This document shows positions 1 to 7,453 of a stretch of 64,000 bases of DNA, piece by piece. The translations under genes and the position numbers were made by a program. The stretch spans positions 1-64,000 of the forward strand of contig NZ_BCQE01000007.1 of assembly GCF_001544275.1 (NCBI RefSeq), in the 5' to 3' direction. The stretch is from Enterococcus gallinarum NBRC 100675. GTDB lineage: Bacteria; Bacillota; Bacilli; Lactobacillales; Enterococcaceae. Position 1 is the stretch's first letter; each line of letters begins with the position of its first letter. A model generated the notes under the pieces. The model saw only the letters and a list, made by a program, of their open reading frames with translations, ran no database searches and was not told the DNA's origin.

Positions 1-13
1 GGAGTAATCAATA

Positions 14-553
14 ATGCAGTTTACGATCTCTGGTCTGGTCTTAACCCCGTTATTTCTTGTTACTTGCTATTTGATTCTACGTTACAATGCTGCTCAGCTT
101 TCACTTTTTCAAAAAATAACGGTTGGAGCCTTTGTTTTCTATAGTTTCGCTGTCCTTTACTTGACTTTTTTCCCTTTTCAAATCCAAACAGGGGTCTATG
201 CCAATCAATCCGATTGGCTCAGTCGCATCAACTTCTCCTTAGCAGCAGATCTTTCGATACTCCCTAATCTCATTATGTTGGCGCCATTAGCTGTTTTTTA
301 TTATCTGATGGCTAAAAAAACTTCTGTCTTACGAGCTGTTCTGCTAGGGTTTTTAGTCAGCTTTAGTATCGAAGTACTGCAGTTTTTAAGCAATTATTTC
401 CTAGGCGGCTGGCGAGGGGCAGATGTCGTGGATTTGATTGCAAATACCGTTGGGGCACTACTTGGTTATTTACTCATTCGCTTTCTTTTCACTGTGCTCC
501 CTAAGCGATCTTTTCTTAGAAAATTTATGCTTCATTCCCCTAGTGAGTCGTAA
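14..553 (+). CDS. VanZ-like family membrane protein
   Basis: A 179-residue integral membrane protein with four to five hydrophobic segments. The pattern of the VanZ-like family is visible: an early segment followed by a loop with F-P-F, a 'LPNLIMLAPLA' stretch in the middle, then 'SIEVLQ' and 'GADVVDLIANTVGALLGY' near the C-terminus. VanZ of the VanA cluster gives low-level teicoplanin resistance by an unclear mechanism, but most chromosomal VanZ-like proteins have no known role and no van genes are nearby. A GGAG ribosome site lies at the very start of the window, 9 bases before the ATG. A hairpin terminator follows. Family assignment is firm, function is not. Confidence 0.85.
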   Translation: MQFTISGLVLTPLFLVTCYLILRYNAAQLSLFQKITVGAFVFYSFAVLYLTFFPFQIQTGVYANQSDWLSRINFSLAADLSILPNLIMLAPLAVFYYLMAKKTSVLRAVLLGFLVSFSIEVLQFLSNYFLGGWRGADVVDLIANTVGALLGYLLIRFLFTVLPKRSFLRKFMLHSPSES

Positions 554-572
554 ATCAACTATCGGAGCAAAC

Positions 573-601
573 AAAAAAGAGCCCGTCAAAAGGCTCTTTT
601 T
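573..601 (+). terminator. Rho-independent terminator after the VanZ-like gene
   Basis: Inverted arms AAAAGAGCC (575-583) and GGCTCTTTT (592-600) with a short loop, flanked by A-run and T-run. It can serve the plus-strand gene and possibly also the minus-strand YccF gene that converges on it. Confidence 0.8.
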
Positions 602-684
602 CGTATCTGTCTATTCGAAAAGAAAATCTTGCAGTTTTACTAGATGGGTATTGCTGTTGCCGGAAATCAAACAAGTCACTTTGT

Positions 685-1062
685 TTAGCGATTTGTTGAA
701 ACGATCGTGGCACCAAAAGGCATCAATGCTAGACCCGCTAGTTTCAGCGACTGTTTCGCAAAAGGAATCCCAATAATCGTAATCGTTAAGAGAATGGCAC
801 TCATCAGATGAGCGATTGCCAAAGGTATTCCTGAAAAAATCAGCCACAGGATATTCAATAGCAAAGAAACTCCTGAACCACTATAGACAACTTCTTTTCC
901 AAAAGGAGCCAATGATAAAGAAGCAAATTTAAAACACTGCAAACCAATCGGGATGCCGATGATCGTTACACACCACAGACAACCGGCCAAAAACCACGAA
1001 ATTGCACCAACCAATCCACCAAAAATCATCCAAATCAGGTTTCCTAAACAACTCATACTCAT
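685..1062 (-). CDS. YccF domain (DUF307) membrane protein
   Basis: A small membrane protein of about 125 residues with an internal duplication. Each half carries a hydrophobic stretch followed by 'TIIGIP' and a 'L-x-P-F-G' end (first 'TIIGIPIGLQCFKFASL', second 'TIIGIPFAKQSLKLAGL'), which is the hallmark of the YccF family. Function is unknown; some members are found beside ion channels or stress genes. The ATG at 1062 is preferred because it sits behind AAGGAAAGGAAT; a GTG one codon upstream and an ATG two codons downstream are possible. It stands alone between the VanZ-like and DUF1002 genes. Confidence 0.8.
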   Translation of the reverse strand: MSMSCLGNLIWMIFGGLVGAISWFLAGCLWCVTIIGIPIGLQCFKFASLSLAPFGKEVVYSGSGVSLLLNILWLIFSGIPLAIAHLMSAILLTITIIGIPFAKQSLKLAGLALMPFGATIVSTNR

Positions 1063-1158
1063 CACATTCCTTTCCTTTGAAAAAAGCGGCCATCATAGAT
1101 GACGACCGCCTTGCATTATCCTTCGTTCGTTTTTGATTACGCCCATTTAGCCAACTGC

Positions 1159-2199
1159 TTATTCGTTAGAATTTCCGCCAAACACACCCGTGATCGAAGA
1201 CCAAATTCCACTGAAGAAGTTTTTAACGTTTTCCCATAGTCCTTTGGATTTTTCTTCAATTTGTTTGCGCGCTTCTGAAAGATCCAACTCTTTGACAAAA
1301 TCTTCAAAAATATTTTTGTCTTTCATGTTGCTCATCAATGTTGTCAATTCAGTAACTTGATCCGAAGTCACGATTCCCTCTAAACCATTGTCTTTCAATG
1401 CTTTTTCAACAGTTGCTTGAATATCTGATTGAGTCAATTCTGAGCCATCAGCTGTTTGAGCAGCTAGCTCTGTTTTCGCTTGTTCTTGTGCAGCATTCAG
1501 AGCTTCATCAGAATAGCCTTCTTTGTCTTTGTTTTCTTCTGTAATGGTTGATAAGACATCCATTTCATCTTGCGCAACACTGACACGATCTTGATTGATG
1601 ATGCCGCCGGATTCTTCAACGATTTTATAGACTCCTGCCAATGCCCCAGAACCGTCAATCGGTACAGCAGAAGCTACTGTCAGCTTAGCATCTGTGATCC
1701 CAGCAGTCAGTGCAGCATTTTGGTATTGTGCGGCAGTGATGCGGGTGATATTTTTAGGTGTCGCAATGTCCACCGTGATTCCTTCACCGCTATCAAGGGT
1801 CTGCATCCGGACAGAACTATACACCGCCCAATCTTTAGTAAAGCCACCATCAGGGATATATTTCATTAAATCGGAACCTGAAGTCGTATAGATCGGTGTT
1901 TCTCCTTTGATCCCCAGTTGATCTAGGGTATAGTTTTCTTGCTCTTTTGTTAATGCATTACCGATGGCTACCGCATTGATCTGCAGTTTTTCTTTACTAT
2001 CCGTCGTAGAAGTCGCAGTTTCTGAGCTTGCTGTATCTGAAGCTGCCGAAGACGAGGTTTCGATCGTTTGTGAGATTGCTGAGCTCCCTTCGCTTGAAGT
2101 TGATTCTTCAGCAAATGCTAATGGTGCGGCAACTAAAACTTGGCTAGAAACCAAGAGAGTGGCTAAAATCATTTGTTTTTTTCTGATATTTTTTTTCAT
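1159..2199 (-). CDS. Secreted DUF1002 family protein
   Basis: A secreted protein of about 346 residues: signal peptide with a Lys/Arg start and hydrophobic core ending near 'PLAFAEE' (about residue 31), a Ser/Thr/Glu-rich linker to about residue 75, then a DUF1002-type globular domain (about 80-300). The C-terminus is amphipathic and rich in Lys, Phe and Trp, with no membrane anchor. Family members include B. subtilis YpuA; the biochemical role is unknown. The start is taken at 2199 because GGAGG at 2205-2209 lies 5 bases before it; an upstream ATG at 2211 overlaps that ribosome site. It appears monocistronic. Confidence 0.82.
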   Translation of the reverse strand: MKKNIRKKQMILATLLVSSQVLVAAPLAFAEESTSSEGSSAISQTIETSSSAASDTASSETATSTTDSKEKLQINAVAIGNALTKEQENYTLDQLGIKGETPIYTTSGSDLMKYIPDGGFTKDWAVYSSVRMQTLDSGEGITVDIATPKNITRITAAQYQNAALTAGITDAKLTVASAVPIDGSGALAGVYKIVEESGGIINQDRVSVAQDEMDVLSTITEENKDKEGYSDEALNAAQEQAKTELAAQTADGSELTQSDIQATVEKALKDNGLEGIVTSDQVTELTTLMSNMKDKNIFEDFVKELDLSEARKQIEEKSKGLWENVKNFFSGIWSSITGVFGGNSNE

Positions 2200-2211
2200 A
2201 GTATCCTCCAT

Positions 2212-2787
2212 CTAACTATTTTCCTGTTTCTATTATTGTACTATAAGAGATACGTTTCGACCTACGGCTAGGGTCGGATTTGAAGGAAAATTTATGATCT
2301 CATCTTTTAATGAATCGAAAGGAATGTTTTTTTATCAGAAAAAATAGCCGGTTGAAAGGGAATCCACGCCATTCTTTTTCAGCATGCAGCTGATTTTTGG
2401 TAGCGAGAAACAGCTGTCGTTTCGTTGAAAATTATTTGCACAGGGTCTTTCCCTCTGCTTGATATCTGCTTGATCAATAACCTATTTCGACTTTCGGCTC
2501 TCAATCGCTACGATTTGATGGCCAGAGGTAAAATCAACCCTTAGTTCTTTCTAGACTTTTTCCTGCACAAAAAAAGCTAGCACTTAAGTCCTCTCCCAAA
2601 CGTTTGATTTATCATACCGGAAATTCAAGGTTTCCGATATGATCACTTTTCATTTCATTTGATCTGAACTTATGTCCTAGCTATTTTACGGTGCAACGCT
2701 CTCTATTCTTTACTTGACAAGCACGTTTTCTGTGTGAGAAACAGCAATCGCATGTTTTAGATAAGAAGTCTTGTTGCCCCTTGATGA
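2212..2787. other. Gene-free stretch with one hairpin
   Basis: No convincing coding frame in about 575 bases. An imperfect inverted repeat at 2611-2643 (arms ATCATACCGGAAA and TTTCCGATATGAT, one mismatch) could be the end of a transcript or a protein-binding site. The 3' part follows the SIS-domain gene on the minus strand, so this is probably the tail of the PTS operon plus the promoter region of the DUF1002 gene. Confidence 0.5.
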
Positions 2788-3792
2788 TCAATACTCAAAC
2801 TGGCGATAGTAGCGTCGTATCTCCATTGGGTGGCAATTCATTTGCTCGACGTAAGCGTCGATGCGTTGTGTCACGCAATGCATTAACAAATGCGACAACA
2901 CTCGACCCCGATATTTCTCACTGATTCCTGAAACAGGATAGTCTTTCGTGTCGATCAATGTATAGTCGCCACAAATTCGTGGCAATAATTTAGCCACTCT
3001 TTCTGATAGTGGGCGTTGTTCGTCTTCACCTAAAAAGACCGTGACAGGTGTTGTCTCATCAACGATTTCCAACGTCCCGTGAAGAAATTCAGCGGCATGG
3101 ATTGATTTTGAGCGTAACCAGCTTTGCTCCTCCCAGTAGCACATAGCATAAGAATAGACAGCGCCCCATTGATTTCCCGCACCGATGAAATAGTGCATCG
3201 CATCATGACGATGTTTTTCCGCAAACGATCTGCCAAATTCATCCGCTTGTTTCTCTGCTTCTACTAATCCTTTTGCTAGATGCTGATCCAATTCTTGATA
3301 ATACTCTTCGTAATCAGGAAAATCCCCATGATTTTTCATTAAACGATCCGCAACCATAAAGAATTTGATTTGTTCTGTTCCTGGTGCAGGATACGTGATG
3401 ACATGGTCACACTGTTCTGCCAAGACACTGCCTTTTGTATCAATAAATCCTAGCAATGTCGCTCCTACTTTTTTGATTTCTGCGACAGCCTTTACCACTT
3501 CTTGTGTCGTACCAGTGACAGATGACAAGATAACTAATGAGTCTTTTGTCAAGCGACGGTTCCCTGTTGTATAGTATTCCGCCGCATGTTGGACATAAAC
3601 AGGCAGATCACTTTTTCCATTGATATAAGTAACTGCTTGCATAGCAGAAGCATACGTGCCGCCAATTCCTAGATAATAGATCGCATCAAAGCCTTTTTCG
3701 TCAAGGGTGTCGACCAACTTTTCAATTTCTGGGCGCAAGTCTAACATTCCTTGGATATCGTCAATTTGTTGTTGTTCATTAAATTTAAGCAT
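2788..3792 (-). CDS. SIS-domain deglycase, FrlB/GfrF-like (fructoselysine-6-phosphate deglycase type)
   Basis: A 334-residue protein with two SIS (sugar isomerase) domains. The first carries 'YLGIGGTYAS' and 'SSVTGTTQEVVKA', the phosphosugar-binding loops; the second has 'SKSIHAAEFLHGTLEIVD', close to the 'GEFRHGPLEIV' of FrlB. The C-terminus 'IRRYYRQFEY' matches the FrlB ending 'ERRYYGGLVEY'. FrlB-type enzymes split fructoselysine 6-phosphate into glucose 6-phosphate and lysine. It is last in the PTS operon after the second SIS gene, so the substrate is expected to be the sugar phosphate delivered by that PTS. Exact Amadori substrate is inferred. Confidence 0.78.
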   Translation of the reverse strand: MLKFNEQQQIDDIQGMLDLRPEIEKLVDTLDEKGFDAIYYLGIGGTYASAMQAVTYINGKSDLPVYVQHAAEYYTTGNRRLTKDSLVILSSVTGTTQEVVKAVAEIKKVGATLLGFIDTKGSVLAEQCDHVITYPAPGTEQIKFFMVADRLMKNHGDFPDYEEYYQELDQHLAKGLVEAEKQADEFGRSFAEKHRHDAMHYFIGAGNQWGAVYSYAMCYWEEQSWLRSKSIHAAEFLHGTLEIVDETTPVTVFLGEDEQRPLSERVAKLLPRICGDYTLIDTKDYPVSGISEKYRGRVLSHLLMHCVTQRIDAYVEQMNCHPMEIRRYYRQFEY

Positions 3793-3802
3793 TTTTCCAC
3801 CT

Positions 3803-4852
3803 CTAAATTTTACTTTTTAACACTTGATCAAAATCGTCAAAAATACGTTTACTTAAATCGATTCCTTTAGCAGCTGCCCCAAGATAGGAGAAAATTTGAA
3901 ACGGAATAACTAAGAGCAACGGAGAAAAAAGTTCCTCACATGCAACATCCAGCCCAAGTGTATCGGAGTCAGCCGCTGCTGCTACAGTGATTGTATAAGC
4001 TTTCCCCACATGAGAAGTCATATAATCACGCAATAACTGAGATCTTGTTTGATTCGAGCTTGGCGCTTCAATAAAGAAAAGCACATGTTCATGGTTTGCT
4101 TCAAGATAAGGACCGTGCATATACGCTTCTAATTCCACGCCTTGAGAAGGTACTCGAACAGTTTCGGTAAATTTCGTTTCAAATTCTTTTGCGGTTCCCC
4201 AGTTTGGGCCGTAACCAATTGTCACAAACCGATTGGCTAGTTTAAAAGTACTGACGTTTTTCTCAAAAAAAGCTATCGTTTTATCAATGACTTGAGGAAC
4301 GGCTTCAATCATCTTCTCTAACTGGCTTTTGATAATCGACACTTGGTCATCGGACAATAAGCCTTTGCTGTAGCCAATCGATACGCCTAACAGATAGAGT
4401 TGCAATACCGTTGCGACATATCCCTTCGTCACGAATCCAACGGTCTCGATCCCGGTTCCTAGATCAATTCTTTCGTTTACTTTTTGCACAAGGGGGCTTT
4501 CGAGATCACTGCTCAAACCGATGGTGTAAAGACCTTGCTCTGACAAATGGGCCACGGCATCTATTGTCGAGGCACTTTTTCCACTTTGAGAAACCGCCAG
4601 AACTGTCTCAATTTCTTTTGAAAGATGACCATAATGATTAAAGTGGTATGGTTCCTCGATCGTGACAGTGATCTGCGCCAACTTCTCCAGTGCGTACTTT
4701 GCTGCTAAACAGGCATTGGCAGAAGAGCCTGTTGCCAAAATCATTAAATGTTCAATCGCTGATCTTCTTTCTTCTTTTTTAGGAACAAATCCCTGCAATA
4801 TCTCAACTAATGTTTCTTGCTCTTCCTGAATATAATCCATCATCGTTGCCAC
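3803..4852 (-). CDS. SIS-domain deglycase, GfrE-like (glucoselysine-6-phosphate deglycase type)
   Basis: A 349-residue double-SIS protein related to the isomerase half of GlmS: 'ILATGSSANACLAAKYAL' near residue 40, 'VLAVSQSGKSASTIDAV' near 85, and 'ELEAYMHGPYLEANHEH' in the second domain. Together with the neighbouring FrlB-like gene it gives the paired deglycases known from gfr operons (glucoselysine and fructoselysine 6-phosphates). GTG is the start, 7 bases after a full AGGAGG. It lies 10 bases before the next gene and 12 bases after EIID. A glucosamine-type isomerase/deaminase role for another aminosugar is the main alternative. Confidence 0.75.
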   Translation of the reverse strand: MATMMDYIQEEQETLVEILQGFVPKKEERRSAIEHLMILATGSSANACLAAKYALEKLAQITVTIEEPYHFNHYGHLSKEIETVLAVSQSGKSASTIDAVAHLSEQGLYTIGLSSDLESPLVQKVNERIDLGTGIETVGFVTKGYVATVLQLYLLGVSIGYSKGLLSDDQVSIIKSQLEKMIEAVPQVIDKTIAFFEKNVSTFKLANRFVTIGYGPNWGTAKEFETKFTETVRVPSQGVELEAYMHGPYLEANHEHVLFFIEAPSSNQTRSQLLRDYMTSHVGKAYTITVAAAADSDTLGLDVACEELFSPLLLVIPFQIFSYLGAAAKGIDLSKRIFDDFDQVLKSKI

Positions 4853-4864
4853 AACAATTCCTCC

Positions 4865-5686
4865 TTAAAAAAGTCCAATCAAAGATCCCAAAATACCAAC
4901 TACTGCTAATCCAAGCAGAATAATCAACGGCTTGACTTCTTTTTTCAGCAGATAAAAGACAGCCCCAAACGCACCTAATGATAAAATTTTCGGGACGATA
5001 TCATCAAAGATACTTTGTACTGTAACAGCATTTTCACCCGAACCGATCTGTAATGGGATATTGATATCGATCATCGTAGCTGTCATTCCTCCCACAACCA
5101 TCAATCCAATGATCGCGGCGCCGTATGTTAAGCTTTCCATCATACCGTTTTCCTGGATTTTCTTTAAAAATCCTGTTCCAAGCTTATATCCCCAACCAGT
5201 AGCAAAATAACGAAACAGTAAATGAGGAATATTGAAAATCAGCAGAAAGAGAATCGGTCCCAATATGTTTCCTTGTAAAGCCAATGAAGTTCCTACTCCA
5301 GTGGCGATCAGTCGTAACGTTCCCCAAAAGAAGGAATCCCCAATCCCAGCTAAAGGTCCCATCAAGGATGTCTTGATGTTATCGATCGCTGAGGAATCAA
5401 AATTTTGATCATTCACATTTTCTTCTTCCATCGCTGCATTGATTCCTAAAATAAGTGTCACGATATGAGGGGTCGTGTTGAAAAATTCTAGATGACGTTT
5501 CAATGCATCGGCCATCGATTCTTTTGTTTTGTAAAGTTTCTTTAAAATCGGAATCATCGCATAGACATAAGCCAGGTTCATTTGCCGCTCATAGTTCCAT
5601 GAGAACTCCATTTGAAACGAACGCCAGAAGACACGATTCAATTCTTTTTTGGTAATTTCGGCTTTCTCATTAGAAGTCTTCATCAT
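4865..5686 (-). CDS. PTS mannose-family EIID component
   Basis: A 273-residue EIID of the mannose-fructose-sorbose PTS family. Visible marks are 'FWRSFQMEFSWNYERQMNLAY' at the N-terminus, 'FFNTTPHIVTLILGINAAME', 'SLMGPLAGIGDSFFWGTLR' and several C-terminal membrane segments. EIID and EIIC form the membrane channel. The start overlaps the end of EIIC by 17 bases, with GGAGG before two tandem ATG codons, suggesting translational coupling. The substrate is inferred from the SIS genes downstream, not from this sequence. Confidence 0.92.
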   Translation of the reverse strand: MMKTSNEKAEITKKELNRVFWRSFQMEFSWNYERQMNLAYVYAMIPILKKLYKTKESMADALKRHLEFFNTTPHIVTLILGINAAMEEENVNDQNFDSSAIDNIKTSLMGPLAGIGDSFFWGTLRLIATGVGTSLALQGNILGPILFLLIFNIPHLLFRYFATGWGYKLGTGFLKKIQENGMMESLTYGAAIIGLMVVGGMTATMIDINIPLQIGSGENAVTVQSIFDDIVPKILSLGAFGAVFYLLKKEVKPLIILLGLAVVGILGSLIGLF

Positions 5687-6452
5687 CTAGTACCTCCCCT
5701 GAAGTCGTTTGAACAGATTGCCCTTGTCCGCGTATGTTTCTTAGATTCACAACTACAACGGCTGTTATCGCACCAAAGATTGCAATTCCTGTAACAGGCA
5801 GCTCTAAATAAGCTGCTAATGCAAACCCTAAAAAGAAATAAGGAGCAACTTGTTTATTGATCAGTAACCTAGCCAACATGGCAAATCCAAGGGCTGGGAT
5901 CAAGCCAGTTGCGACTGATAAACCATTCTGTACAAAGGCTGGGATCATATCCAACAATTTACTAATCGTATTACTGCCTACCATGAAGGAAATCGTAACT
6001 ACAAGGGCCAACATCAGTGATAAGCCAAAACCTGCCAATAAGTGCATCCTTTCCACACCTTTGTAGTTACCATCTGCCGCGTACAAATCGGCTTTTTGGT
6101 TCATCATAGGAATGAGCAGTCCCAAGTAAACATTTTTCAAGATAAGTGTCAATGTTGCGATCGGGAGTCCTAACAATAAAGCCGTCTCCGTTCCCGCTCC
6201 TGCTGTAATTGCAAAGGCTGTACCAAGAATCCCACCAGTTACGACATCGGGTGGAATAGACGCACCAACAGAAAAAGAGCCGATAAACGCTAGTTCCAGT
6301 GTTGCGCCCATAATGATTCCCGTGCTTACGTCCCCTAATACGATTCCTGTAAACAATCCAGTAACAATAGGACGCGACAGTAATGACGTTCCTAATGCGT
6401 ATTCAGACTGCGCAATAAATGCAACGATTCCAAGTAATATTGCTTGCAGCAT
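5670..6452 (-). CDS. PTS mannose-family EIIC component
   Basis: A 260-residue, strongly hydrophobic permease of the EII-Sor/Man C family. The N-terminus has 'SRPIVTGLFTGIVLGDVSTG' followed by 'MGATLELAFIGSFSVGASIPPDV', the conserved family signature. It transports and, with EIIB, phosphorylates the sugar. It is 17 bases downstream of EIIB and overlaps EIID. The last 20 residues form a charged tail. Confidence 0.93.
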   Translation of the reverse strand: MLQAILLGIVAFIAQSEYALGTSLLSRPIVTGLFTGIVLGDVSTGIIMGATLELAFIGSFSVGASIPPDVVTGGILGTAFAITAGAGTETALLLGLPIATLTLILKNVYLGLLIPMMNQKADLYAADGNYKGVERMHLLAGFGLSLMLALVVTISFMVGSNTISKLLDMIPAFVQNGLSVATGLIPALGFAMLARLLINKQVAPYFFLGFALAAYLELPVTGIAIFGAITAVVVVNLRNIRGQGQSVQTTSGEVLDDEDF

Positions 6453-6469
6453 CTCTGTTACTCCTTTCT

Positions 6470-6940
6470 TTATAAAACATCTTCGACAGCGACTTTTTTA
6501 TCTGAAGGTACCTGTCGGATATCGACAGCGATTCCTTTAGCAACCATTTTTTTCAGAAGCTCTTCTTCTGCTGGTAAAACATTGACTGCTTTGCCAATCA
6601 TTTTAGTTCCTTCTTTGGCTTTGATCCCACCCAAATTGACTTTAGTGATTTCTGGATAGCTTTCTGCTAACTTATAGGCATCTTCAATGGATTCTACTAC
6701 GATAAACAATTTGTATTTATCAGTCACGCCGCTTTTCAGCGCATGGATAGAATCTTCGATCGTTTTGATCACTAGCTTGACGCCTTGTGGTTTGGCTAGT
6801 TTGATCGTTGTCTTACGGATGTCATTTGTCGGCACATCATCATTAGCGATCAAGATGCAATCTGCACCCAAACTTTGCGTCCAAGAAAATGCGACTTGTC
6901 CATGTAATAGTCGATGATCGACTCGTGTCAAAATAATCAT
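6470..6940 (-). CDS. PTS mannose-family EIIB component
   Basis: A 156-residue cytoplasmic EIIB of the mannose family. The phosphorylated histidine is His13 in 'RVDHRLLHGQVAFSW' (family consensus RVDDRLIHGQ). The rest follows the family, including 'INVDDVP'-type 'IANDDVPTNDIRK' and 'VNLGGIK'. It accepts phosphate from the EIIA encoded just upstream and passes it to the incoming sugar. It lies 10 bases downstream of EIIA. Confidence 0.93.
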   Translation of the reverse strand: MIILTRVDHRLLHGQVAFSWTQSLGADCILIANDDVPTNDIRKTTIKLAKPQGVKLVIKTIEDSIHALKSGVTDKYKLFIVVESIEDAYKLAESYPEITKVNLGGIKAKEGTKMIGKAVNVLPAEEELLKKMVAKGIAVDIRQVPSDKKVAVEDVL

Positions 6941-6950
6941 GTCGTTCCTC

Positions 6951-7370
6951 CTAAAATTCTTCTTCTTCGATTTCTTTTGCTACACTATCATTGCAGAACT
7001 GGATCATATCTTTCGAATTAGCCAACGTTTGATGGATTGTTTCTGAGATGGCACCTCCTCCTTGAAGTTGTGTTGTCAATTCAATCAACAATGGCAAATT
7101 CAATCCTGCGATCAAGTAGAAATTCGGTTGTTGGATATAACGTAAAAATTCATTGTTCACACTGCCACCGAAAATATCTGTGATAACGATCATTTCATGC
7201 TGTTTATAGGTTTCCATCAGTGTATCTATAGTTGCCGTTAGATCGAATGCTTCTTGAACATAACAATCAATGGCAATGACTGATTGTTTTTTTCCACAAA
7301 TAAGTTCTAAAGAATGCAAGATTCCTGATGCAAATCTACCGTGTGATGCTAAAATAACGATTTGCTCCAC
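6951..7370 (-). CDS. PTS mannose-family EIIA component
   Basis: A 139-residue EIIA-Man domain protein, first gene of the PTS operon. The phospho-acceptor is the His in 'LASHGRFASGILHSLE', and 'VITDIFGGSVNNEF' matches the conserved loop. The GTG at 7370 is chosen as start: it has AGAGAGG 8 bases upstream and begins directly before the conserved first strand; a longer open frame to 7439 would run through the promoter. Single-domain EIIA and EIIB as here are typical of enterococcal and lactobacillal mannose-family operons. Confidence 0.9.
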   Translation of the reverse strand: MEQIVILASHGRFASGILHSLELICGKKQSVIAIDCYVQEAFDLTATIDTLMETYKQHEMIVITDIFGGSVNNEFLRYIQQPNFYLIAGLNLPLLIELTTQLQGGGAISETIHQTLANSKDMIQFCNDSVAKEIEEEEF

Positions 7371-7410
7371 TGCTTTCACCTCTCTTTGCGCCAAGTTACA
7401 CTTTATTAAA

Positions 7411-7426
7411 CGCAAAAAGCGTGCCA
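7411..7426 (-). promoter_or_regulatory. Sigma-54 (-24/-12) promoter of the PTS operon
   Basis: Read on the minus strand, TGGCAC is followed after five bases by TTGC, which matches the RpoN consensus TGGCAC-N5-TTGC exactly in sequence and spacing. It lies about 40 bases upstream of the EIIA start and directly behind the gene for a LevR-type AAA+ activator, the partner such a promoter needs. It overlaps the terminator hairpin of that activator gene. Confidence 0.85.
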
Positions 7427-7444
7427 AAAAAAGTGGCACGCTTT
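7415..7444 (-). terminator. Terminator hairpin behind the LevR-like gene, overlapping the sigma-54 promoter
   Basis: Perfect arms AAAGCGTGCCA and TGGCACGCTTT with a 7-base loop. On the minus strand the second arm is followed by a short T-rich stretch. The downstream arm contains the -24 element of the PTS promoter, so one sequence appears to end one transcript and begin the next. Confidence 0.75.
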
Positions 7445-7453
7445 CCTTATCGA

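Noticed and set aside
14-553. VanZ-like gene as evidence for glycopeptide resistance
   Set aside because: No other van genes are in the window and VanZ-like proteins are common in chromosomes without resistance.
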